A stretch of DNA of 64,000 bases from Nocardia crassostreae (GTDB taxonomy: Bacteria > Actinomycetota > Actinomycetes > Mycobacteriales > Mycobacteriaceae). The stretch spans positions 186,001 through 250,000 of the forward strand of contig NZ_BDCH01000011.1 in assembly GCF_001613405.1 (NCBI RefSeq), given 5' to 3'. The notes under the pieces were generated by a model. It was not told the origin of the DNA, did no database searches, and saw nothing but the letters and a program-made list of their open reading frames with translations. Position numbers and translations under genes: made by a program. Shown here in pieces: positions 47,019 to 55,324 of this stretch; the first letter of the stretch is position 1, and every line of letters begins with the position of its first letter.

Positions 47019-48008
47019 TCAGTCCCACAGGGGAACCTCCGTTCCGCGGCCCTCGTCGATCGCGCGCCCGGCGAGCGCGTGCGCCACGGCGATATCGGTG
47101 AGCACCAGGCCCGAGTTGTAGACGAAGATGCGTTCGTCGTCGGCGGTCCGGCCGACCGCGCGGCGGCTCAGGATCTGGGGCAGCTCGGCGTCCACCCGGC
47201 GCAACCGGCCGTCGGGGCCCGCCATATCGGTGCCGGTGAGCGCCATTTGCTCGGCGCTGGTGGCGATCACGCGATCGGCTTCGTGCAAGGTGGAGGGGGC
47301 CAGGCCGTAGCCGACCAGCACGACCGTCGCCCCGGGGGCCACATCCTTGGCCTCGATGGCCACGCGGGTGCCGGGTCCGGCGGTGGCCAGAATGACGTCG
47401 GCGGTGCGGGCGGCGGTGACCGGATCGCTCACGATCTCCAGTTCGGCATGCGGATTGTGGTGCAGCAGTTGCCGATACACCGCTTCCAGGCCCTCGGGAT
47501 GGGTGCCGTAGAGCATGAGCCGGTTCAGCTGCGGATTGGCGGCCAGCAGATGCGGTAGCGCATTGCGGCCCTGTTCGCCGGTGCCGATCAGCAGCACGCT
47601 GCGCGCGCCGGGCCGCGCCGTCTCGCGCACCAGCAGGGCGGAGACCGCCGGGGTGCGCAGGGCGCCGACGCGGGCGCAGTCCATCATGGCGATCGGCATA
47701 CCGGTGGCGTCGTCGTAGAGCGTGATGGTGGTGTAGTACCGCTTGGTGCTGCGATCGTGATGCGGATCGAATTTGTAGCTGGTCTTCATGGCCACCACGC
47801 GGCGGCGGCCGTCGCGGCCCAGCATGGCGTAGGCCACCGACCAGCCGTCGGGATGGGCGACGCTGAGTTTGCGCGGATTGTCCGAATCCCCGCCCGCGAA
47901 GGCGAGATACGCGTCCTCGACGGCGCGCACCACCTCCGCGGGACTGATCGGCACATCGGCGAGATCGCTGCGGCTGAGCACGCGCAGCGGGGTGGGTCGG
48001 GTATTCAC
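47019..48008 (-). CDS. sbnB: SbnB-like dehydrogenase (ornithine cyclodeaminase/mu-crystallin family)
   Basis: A 329-residue NAD-dependent enzyme. The Rossmann loop is LLIGTGEQGRNALPHL, and the N-terminal dimer domain has KTSYKFDPH and AMMDCARVGALRTPAVSALL. SbnB oxidises the SbnA product to release L-2,3-diaminopropionate and 2-oxoglutarate. The GTG start at 48008 overlaps the stop of the upstream oxygenase gene (GTGA), so translation is coupled. The longer frame is not supported. A plain ornithine cyclodeaminase is the alternative, but the SbnA gene in the same operon makes SbnB the better call. Confidence 0.88.
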   Translation of the reverse strand: MNTRPTPLRVLSRSDLADVPISPAEVVRAVEDAYLAFAGGDSDNPRKLSVAHPDGWSVAYAMLGRDGRRRVVAMKTSYKFDPHHDRSTKRYYTTITLYDDATGMPIAMMDCARVGALRTPAVSALLVRETARPGARSVLLIGTGEQGRNALPHLLAANPQLNRLMLYGTHPEGLEAVYRQLLHHNPHAELEIVSDPVTAARTADVILATAGPGTRVAIEAKDVAPGATVVLVGYGLAPSTLHEADRVIATSAEQMALTGTDMAGPDGRLRRVDAELPQILSRRAVGRTADDERIFVYNSGLVLTDIAVAHALAGRAIDEGRGTEVPLWD

Positions 48009-49084
48009 GTACGGTTTCCTAGCAGTCGGAACGGCGCCACCACCGATTGGCCGTATCCGTTCTCGGCGGCCTCGGATGGGTCGCGGCGGCGCTGGGGCAG
48101 AAGGATGTTCACCCGCTTGAGCCACCTGTCGGTGCCGTCGTAACGGGGGGTGAACGGCACCCGTCCGTGTACCACAACATCATTGTCCACCAGCAGCAAC
48201 TCTCCCGGGGTCAAAGCGGCGGTGATGCACACCCTTGCGAGTTCGGCGCTCAAATGGTCGTAGGCGGCCCGGAATTCGGGGTCGGCGTCGGTGAGCGGGG
48301 TGTACGCCGGGTCGTAGCGCAGGGTGAGCTGTCCCGCGTCGCTGCCGAGGGTGGCGATCGGGGGTGCGACCGCATCCGGGAAATCGCTGCCGTAGGACAC
48401 GTCGGGCAGAATGGGCAGCTCCCGGTTCGACAGCCGATCTCGCTGTGCCGCAGCCAGTTCCACATTGCGCACCGAGGAGACGGTGGTGCCGACATTGTCC
48501 GGATTGCGTAGGCAGCCCAGCATGAGCAGATTGGCGCGGCGCGGATGGAAGGCGTCCTCGGTGTGCGGGCAGAGCAGGGTGGTGCTGCTCGCGCCGGACT
48601 GTTCGTGCTCGTGCCCGGGGGTGGGCAGGATGTTGTTCACCAGCCGCCCCGCCTGCTGGCCCTGCCAGCCGAAGGGTTCACCGGCGCAGCGCGCCAGCAG
48701 CAGCATGGCGATATCGAGTTCGAAGGAGGACGAATCGCGCAGCGGTTCACCGGCCCACGCCGCGGCCTCGCGCCAATCCCGCGGTGTACGACCGAGTTCG
48801 GCGTCGCTGATGGGTAACCGGGAGATGACCGTGACCCCGCCTGTGGTGGCCGGTGCGCGCATGGCGTGATGCACGTCTTCGGGTAATTCGCGGTAGCGGG
48901 AGTCGATGTGGTGCAGCAGGACCGAATCGGCGAGGGTGGCGGCGGTCGCCGCGGTGGTTCCGACTGTGACGGCGATCTCAGCCGCGAGGGCGCGGACGGC
49001 CTGTCCGGAGTTTGCCGAGAGTTCGCGTCGTTCGAGTTCCGAGGGGTGAAGCGTCTTACGTTCGGAGAGAACGCTTTTAACCAA
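48005..49084 (-). CDS. VioC/AsnO-like Fe(II)/2-oxoglutarate amino acid hydroxylase
   Basis: A 359-residue clavaminate-synthase-like dioxygenase. Fe ligands are His174 and Glu176 in CPHTEDAFHP and His306 in NDVVVHGRVP; the 2-oxoglutarate Arg is 320 or 324 in RYDGTDRWLKR. This HTE...VVHGRVPF...RYDGTDRW set closely matches the arginine/asparagine beta-hydroxylases VioC and AsnO, which hydroxylate free or bound amino acids in peptide antibiotic and siderophore pathways. The TTG start at 49084 is preceded by AGGAAGG; no better start exists before the conserved region. First gene of the operon behind the iron box at 49160-49178. Confidence 0.85.
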   Translation of the reverse strand: MVKSVLSERKTLHPSELERRELSANSGQAVRALAAEIAVTVGTTAATAATLADSVLLHHIDSRYRELPEDVHHAMRAPATTGGVTVISRLPISDAELGRTPRDWREAAAWAGEPLRDSSSFELDIAMLLLARCAGEPFGWQGQQAGRLVNNILPTPGHEHEQSGASSTTLLCPHTEDAFHPRRANLLMLGCLRNPDNVGTTVSSVRNVELAAAQRDRLSNRELPILPDVSYGSDFPDAVAPPIATLGSDAGQLTLRYDPAYTPLTDADPEFRAAYDHLSAELARVCITAALTPGELLLVDNDVVVHGRVPFTPRYDGTDRWLKRVNILLPQRRRDPSEAAENGYGQSVVAPFRLLGNRT

Positions 49085-49159
49085 GGGAATTGCCTTCCTG
49101 GCCCGGGAGGTGACATGGGTTTTCTCGTTCGGTCAAGGAAGCTATCCGGCACGTGGAGA

Positions 49160-49178
49160 TTTGGTAAGGCTTACCTAA
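49160..49178 (-). promoter_or_regulatory. strong IdeR/DtxR iron box upstream of the diaminopropionate operon
   Basis: TTTGGTAAGGCTTACCTAA matches the iron-box consensus TTAGGTTAGGCTAACCTAA at 16 of 19 positions, with the palindromic core kept. It lies about 75 bp upstream of the oxygenase start codon and 125 bp from the divergent lpqU gene. Iron-bound IdeR would repress the operon. Confidence 0.8.
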
Positions 49179-49303
49179 GGGCGTGTCGGAAAAATAGCTG
49201 ATGCGCATCAAAGACTAGCGGGGAGGGTATCCGACTCCGGATACCCGGCGCGAGTTGTGCGCAGCGCCGTTCACGTTCCTGGTAGGAGGGCCGATCCATC
49301 TGG

Positions 49304-50065
49304 ATGATGAACAGTGTGCGTTCCTTGAAGGCCGGCGTCGGCGCCGCTCTCTCCCGCGCCGGCCTCCTGGGCACGGCGGCCGCTGTGATGCTGCTAACCG
49401 GTTGCGGTTCAGCGAATCTCACCCCCATTCCGGAGGGCATTCCGCCCGGACCGGGTGCGCCCATACCGGTCATCGATCTCAACGCGCCGGGCCGCACCGC
49501 ATTGCAATTGCGCGCCTGGGCCGAGGAACAGGCCGACCCATTGGGTATTCCGGTCGTGTCGTTCGAGGCGTACGCCTACGCCGCCGCGGTCATGGCGCAG
49601 TCGCGGCCGGATTGCGGTATCGGCTGGACCACCATTGCCGCCATCGCGAGCGTGGAGAGCAAACACGGCACCCACCGCGGCGCGGACGTCGGCGACGACG
49701 GCAAGGTGTCGCCGCCCATTCGCGGTATCGCGCTGGACGGTTCGCCGGGCGTGGCGACCATCAAGGACTCCGACGGCGGCAGACTCGACGGCGACGATGT
49801 CTACGACCGCGCCGTCGGCCCACTGCAATTCATTCCGGAAACCTGGCAACGCTGGGGCGTGGACGCCAATGGCGACGGCACGGCGGATCCGGACAATATC
49901 GACGACGCCGCCCTCACCGCCGCCCGCTACCTCTGCGCCATGGGCGGCGACCTCACCGCAGCCCCCGGCTGGCAGCAGGCCCTGCTCACCTACAACCAGT
50001 CCAACGCCTACATGAACAAGGTCCGCGACCGCGCCGCCGCCTACAGCGTCGGCCGGAAGGCCTGA
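49304..50065 (+). CDS. lpqU: lipoprotein lytic transglycosylase LpqU
   Basis: A 253-residue lipoprotein with a signal peptide and lipobox LLTGC (Cys34). The mature part is an SLT-type domain: AAIASVESKHGTHRG with the catalytic Glu, GVATIKDSDGGRLDGDDVYD, and VGPLQFIPETWQRWG, the motif of membrane-bound transglycosylases (MltB/SltB1 family). It cleaves peptidoglycan with formation of 1,6-anhydro-MurNAc. Position before eno matches Rv1022 in mycobacteria. The ATG at 49304 has only a distant GGAGG; the following ATG at 49307 is equivalent. Confidence 0.9.
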   Translation: MMNSVRSLKAGVGAALSRAGLLGTAAAVMLLTGCGSANLTPIPEGIPPGPGAPIPVIDLNAPGRTALQLRAWAEEQADPLGIPVVSFEAYAYAAAVMAQSRPDCGIGWTTIAAIASVESKHGTHRGADVGDDGKVSPPIRGIALDGSPGVATIKDSDGGRLDGDDVYDRAVGPLQFIPETWQRWGVDANGDGTADPDNIDDAALTAARYLCAMGGDLTAAPGWQQALLTYNQSNAYMNKVRDRAAAYSVGRKA

Positions 50066-50135
50066 AGATATATCTTGTCCGACCGCCTCGGGCGCGCCGC
50101 AGGGGCGTTGCCACCAACCTGCGCCAACACGTTAG

Positions 50136-51485
<1,350 letters not shown>

Positions 51486-51502
51486 TCAACCGGAGGTTTC
51501 AG

Positions 51503-52066
51503 ATGACGGAGCGACGGGCGCGCGGTACCAGTCCGGCCGGACGTGGTGACCGCCGCCCGTCGCGGTCCGCCAAGCCTCGCGGCAGCGGGAAGCGGGCGGC
51601 CACGGAGACCGCCCGCACCGCCGCCGGCGCCAAGGCGGTCAAGCGCCGGGCCGCCAAGAAGACCGCGAAATCCGAACGGCACGAACGCAAGATCCTCGGT
51701 CTGTCGACCGGGCGCGCCGTACTGCTGGCGGCGGTGCTGTGCGGGCTCGCGCTCACCCTCGCGGTGCCGCTGCGCACCTATTTCTCCCAGCGGGCCGAGG
51801 CCACCGAACTGGCCGCCCAGCGCGCGCAATTGGAGGCCGATGTGAACCGGCTGCGCGATCGCCGTGCGCAGCAACAGGATCCGGCCTACATCAAGGCCGA
51901 GGCGCGCGACCGGCTGCGGCTGGTCATGCCCGGCAAAACCCCCTACATCGTGCAGGTGCCCGGTATCGAACAACCGGCCGTGCCCGCCATGACCACCAGT
52001 GCCAAGGCGCCCGACCCCTGGTACACCGAACTGTGGCAGAGCATCGAGGAAGGACAATCCAGGTGA
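51503..52066 (+). CDS. FtsB/DivIC family septum formation initiator
   Basis: A 187-residue bitopic membrane protein. The cytoplasmic N-terminus (residues 1-70) is very basic (KRRAAKKTAKSERHERK). One transmembrane helix (about 72-95, AVLLAAVLCGLALTLAVPL) is followed by a periplasmic coiled coil (RAEATELAAQRAQLEADVNRL) and the conserved DPAYIKAEARDRLRLVMPGKTPYIV motif, ending in a Trp-rich tail. It belongs to the FtsQ-FtsB-FtsL divisome subcomplex and corresponds to mycobacterial Rv1024. It is 17 bp after eno and overlaps the next gene (GTGA). Confidence 0.9.
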   Translation: MTERRARGTSPAGRGDRRPSRSAKPRGSGKRAATETARTAAGAKAVKRRAAKKTAKSERHERKILGLSTGRAVLLAAVLCGLALTLAVPLRTYFSQRAEATELAAQRAQLEADVNRLRDRRAQQQDPAYIKAEARDRLRLVMPGKTPYIVQVPGIEQPAVPAMTTSAKAPDPWYTELWQSIEEGQSR

Positions 52067-52602
52067 CCGCATCCGGGAACCAGCCGACCGAGCAGGATCT
52101 CGACGTCGTCGCCCAGCAACTCGGCCGGGAGCCCCGCGGCGTGCTCGCCATTGCCTACCGCACGCCGGACGGCCTGCCCGCGGTCGTGAAGACCGCCCCC
52201 AAACTGCCCGACGGGACGCCGTTCCCGACGCTGTACTACCTGACCGATCCGCGGCTCACCGCCGAGGCCAGCCGGTTGGAGACGACCGGGCTCATGCGCG
52301 AGATGACCGAACGGCTCACGCACGACACCGAATTGGCGGCCTCCTATCGCGCCGCGTACGAGAGCTATCTGTCCGAGCGCAATGCCATCGAGGATCTCGG
52401 CACCGACTTCGCCGGTGGCGGTATGCCGGACCGGGTGAAGTGCCTGCACGTGCTGATCGCGCATTCGCTGGCCAAGGGTCCGGGGCTGAACTTGCTGGGC
52501 GACGAGGCGGTGGCGCTCGCGGCCGAACACGGTTTGCGCGGTACCGCGATTCCGGCAGACTGGCCGAACTACGAGCAGTACCAGGTGAAGTCGGAGGGCT
52601 AG
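52063..52602 (+). CDS. DUF501 family protein
   Basis: A 179-residue cytosolic protein of the DUF501 family: DLDVVAQQLGREPRGVLAIAYRT, GTPFPTLYYLTDPRLT, SRLETTGLMREMTERL and DRVKCLHVLIAHSLAKG. The KCLH-x-x-x-A-H-S-L motif with Cys and two His is the family hallmark and could bind metal. It corresponds to Rv1025 and is fixed between ftsB-like and ppx in actinobacteria. The GTG start overlaps the previous stop by four bases. No activity is known; conserved linkage with Ppx suggests a related role. Confidence 0.88.
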   Translation: MTASGNQPTEQDLDVVAQQLGREPRGVLAIAYRTPDGLPAVVKTAPKLPDGTPFPTLYYLTDPRLTAEASRLETTGLMREMTERLTHDTELAASYRAAYESYLSERNAIEDLGTDFAGGGMPDRVKCLHVLIAHSLAKGPGLNLLGDEAVALAAEHGLRGTAIPADWPNYEQYQVKSEG

Positions 52603-52606
52603 TCAT

Positions 52607-53566
52607 ATGAGTGAGCGGATCGCCGCCGTCGATTGCGGGACCAACTCCATCCGACTACTGATCGCCGATGCGGTCCGGGGCGAGAACGGCGCGCCGCACC
52701 TCACCGATGTGCATCGGGAAATGCGCATCGTCCGGCTCGGACAGGGCGTGGACGCCAATGGCTCGCTCAATCCCGAAGCCATCGAACGCACCCGCGCCGC
52801 ACTGCGCGACTACGTCGATCTCATGATCGAGGCCAAGGTGACCAAGGTGCGCATGGTCACCACCTCCGCCACCCGCGATGCGAGCAATCGGGACGACTTC
52901 TTCTCCATGACCGGCGCCGAACTCGAGCGGGTGGTGCCCGGCGCACAGGCCGAGGTCATTACCGGCGATGAGGAGGCGCGGCTGTCCTTCGCCGGTGCGG
53001 TCGGCGAATTGTCCGCCGCCGCAGGGCCTTTCGTGGTCGTCGATCTGGGCGGCGGATCCACCGAGGTGGTGCTGGGCGATGCCGGGGGCGTGCAGTCGGC
53101 GTACTCGGCCGATATCGGCTGTGTGCGGATCACCGAGCGTTGCCTGCTCGGCAATCCGCCCACCCGCGAGGAGGTCGCCTCGGCGCGGTTCTTCGCCTCC
53201 GAGCGGCTGGCGCAGGCCTTCGGCGTGGTGCCGGTGGAGCGCGCGCACACCTGGGTGGGCGTGGCCGGGACCATGACCACGCTGGCGGCCGTGGCGCTGG
53301 ATCTGCCCGAATACGATTCGGAGAAGGTGCATCTCACGCGGCTGTCGCTGGCCGAGGTGCGCGCGGTGTGCGATCGGCTGATCGGTATGGATCACGATGA
53401 GCGGGCCGCGCTGGGTCCCATGCATCCGGGCCGGGTGGATGTGATCGGCGGCGGTGCGGTGATCACCGAGGTGCTCGCCGACGAGCTGGCGCGGCGCGCC
53501 GGGATCAGCGAGCTGATCGTGAGCGAGCACGACATTCTGGACGGGATCGCGCTGTCCATCGCCTGA
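52607..53566 (+). CDS. ppx: Ppx/GppA exopolyphosphatase
   Basis: A 319-residue actin/ASKHA-fold phosphatase acting on polyphosphate or pppGpp. It has AAVDCGTNSIRLLIAD (phosphate-1 loop), ATRDASNRDDF, EVITGDEEARLSF and VVDLGGGSTEVVL (phosphate-2), ADIGCVRITER, and AGTMTTLAAVAL. It is of the short single-domain type, like Rv1026/Ppx2 of mycobacteria, without the HD C-terminal domain of E. coli Ppx. The start is 4 bp after the DUF501 stop. The operon position is conserved. Confidence 0.93.
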   Translation: MSERIAAVDCGTNSIRLLIADAVRGENGAPHLTDVHREMRIVRLGQGVDANGSLNPEAIERTRAALRDYVDLMIEAKVTKVRMVTTSATRDASNRDDFFSMTGAELERVVPGAQAEVITGDEEARLSFAGAVGELSAAAGPFVVVDLGGGSTEVVLGDAGGVQSAYSADIGCVRITERCLLGNPPTREEVASARFFASERLAQAFGVVPVERAHTWVGVAGTMTTLAAVALDLPEYDSEKVHLTRLSLAEVRAVCDRLIGMDHDERAALGPMHPGRVDVIGGGAVITEVLADELARRAGISELIVSEHDILDGIALSIA

Positions 53567-53698
53567 TCCGTGTGTGGCGGAAATCCTGGCAACTCGAGCA
53601 GGAATCGACCTCACAGTTATGCCTGTACTGGACAACTGTGACGTACTTTAACGGCTGAGGTTGCTGTCAGATTGCCCCTTATGGGAAGGTCTGGGGTT

Positions 53699-55165
53699 AT
53701 GTCAGGAGTAGCGCACAACGCGAAACCGGTCGCCGAACGAACCCTGTTCGGACATCCCATCGGACTCGCGAATCTGTTCGGTGTCGAGCTGTGGGAACGT
53801 TTCTCGTTCTACGGGATGCTCACGATCCTCGGCTACTACCTGTATTACTCGACCACCGAGGGTGGCCTGGAGTTACCCAAGGCCACCGCGACCGGCATCG
53901 TCGGCGCCTACGGCGGCCTGGTGTACCTGTCCACGGTGCTCGGCGGCTGGATTGCCGACCGTGTGCTGGGTATGGAGCGCACGGTCTTCTACGGCGGCGT
54001 GATCGTCATGGCGGGCCATATCAGCCTGGCCGTGATTCCGGGCCTGCCGGGCGTCGGCGTCGGTCTGGTGCTCATCGCGCTGGGCTCGGGTGCGCTCAAG
54101 GCCAATGCCTCCTCGCTGCTGGGCACCCTCTACGACAAGGGTGACGCGCGGGCGGACGGCGGCTTCACGCTGTTCTATCTGGGCATCAACCTGGGCGCGT
54201 TCGCCGGGCCGCTGATCACCGGTCTGCTCAAGGATCACGTGGGCTTCCATTGGGGCTTCGGTGCGGCCGCCGTCGGTATGGCGCTGGGCCTCACCCAGTA
54301 TGTCGCCTTCCGCAGGAACCTCGGCGATCACGGCCGTGACGTGCCGAACCCGCTGCCGCGCACCGAGATTTCGCGCGTCCTGGCAGCCGTCGCGGCCGTC
54401 GTCGTGATCGTGGCCGCCGCCTGGGCCGCCGGTCTGCTGACCCTGTCCAACCTGCCCGATGTCACCACCGGCGTCATTGTGGTGGCCTCGGTCGCCTACT
54501 TCGCGGTCATGCTCAACCATCCGAAGGTGGATGCGACCGAGCGCAGCCGGGTGCGCGCGTTCATTCCGCTGTTCATCGCCAATGCCGTGTTCTGGTCGCT
54601 GTTCCAGCAGATCTTCACGGTGCTGGCGGTGTACTCCGATGAGCGGATCAACTGGGACGTCTTCGGCTGGACTGCGCCGTCGAACTGGATCGGGTCCATG
54701 GAGCCGGTGTGGATCATCGCGCTGTCGCCGCTGTTCGCCATCATGTGGACGCGGCTGGGCAATCGCGCGCCCAGCACGCCGCGCAAGTTCGCGCTCGGCG
54801 TGATCGGCATGGGTATCGCGTTCATGCTGTTCGCGCTGTTCTCCGGGACCGAGGGCAAGACGGTGCCCATCCTGTTCGTCTTCGTGGTGCTCGGCGGGTT
54901 CGCCATTTCCGAACTGCTGCTCTCGCCCATCGGCCTGGCGGTCACGACCAAGCTGGCGCCCAATGCCTTCCGGGCGCAGATGATGGCGCTGTACTTCTTC
55001 TCCGTGGGTATCGGCACCTCCATGTCGGGTGTGCTGTCGAAGTTCTACGACCCGTCGCACGAGCTCGCGTACTTCGGCATCACCGGACTGGTGACCATTG
55101 CCGTGGGCGCGATCGTGCTCGGTATCGCGCCGTGGGTGAGCCGCCACATGGAGGGCGTGCACTAA
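53699..55165 (+). CDS. POT/PTR family proton-dependent oligopeptide transporter
   Basis: A 488-residue membrane protein with about 14 transmembrane helices. The ELWERFSFYGM motif is the ExxERFxYY proton-coupling signature of TM1. FYLGINLGAFAGPLITGLL and the TM10 region SNWIGSMEPVWIIALSPLFA are typical of DtpT-like members. It imports di- and tripeptides with protons. The start at 53699 keeps the conserved cytoplasmic N-terminus; an earlier GTG at 53672 is possible. A stem-loop terminator follows at 55180-55217. It stands alone; no peptidase is near. Confidence 0.92.
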   Translation: MSGVAHNAKPVAERTLFGHPIGLANLFGVELWERFSFYGMLTILGYYLYYSTTEGGLELPKATATGIVGAYGGLVYLSTVLGGWIADRVLGMERTVFYGGVIVMAGHISLAVIPGLPGVGVGLVLIALGSGALKANASSLLGTLYDKGDARADGGFTLFYLGINLGAFAGPLITGLLKDHVGFHWGFGAAAVGMALGLTQYVAFRRNLGDHGRDVPNPLPRTEISRVLAAVAAVVVIVAAAWAAGLLTLSNLPDVTTGVIVVASVAYFAVMLNHPKVDATERSRVRAFIPLFIANAVFWSLFQQIFTVLAVYSDERINWDVFGWTAPSNWIGSMEPVWIIALSPLFAIMWTRLGNRAPSTPRKFALGVIGMGIAFMLFALFSGTEGKTVPILFVFVVLGGFAISELLLSPIGLAVTTKLAPNAFRAQMMALYFFSVGIGTSMSGVLSKFYDPSHELAYFGITGLVTIAVGAIVLGIAPWVSRHMEGVH

Positions 55166-55179
55166 CCGGTTTCTCGACG

Positions 55180-55217
55180 AACGAGGCCCGCTTCCCGCTC
55201 GGGAGGCGGGCCTCGTT
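55180..55217. terminator. stem-loop terminator after the POT transporter gene
   Basis: AACGAGGCCCGC (55180-55191) pairs with GCGGGCCTCGTT (55206-55217), with CCC/GGG extending inside. GTTTC follows on the plus strand. It also lies at the end of the converging VWA gene. Confidence 0.85.
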
Positions 55218-55324
55218 GTTTCGGGCCGCTACGTTTCGGGCCGCTACCGCTTGCGGGCGCGCACGATGAGATTGCCGAGCACGCCGACCGCGATCACGCA
55301 GGCGGCGGCGCCGGCGAGCAGCAC

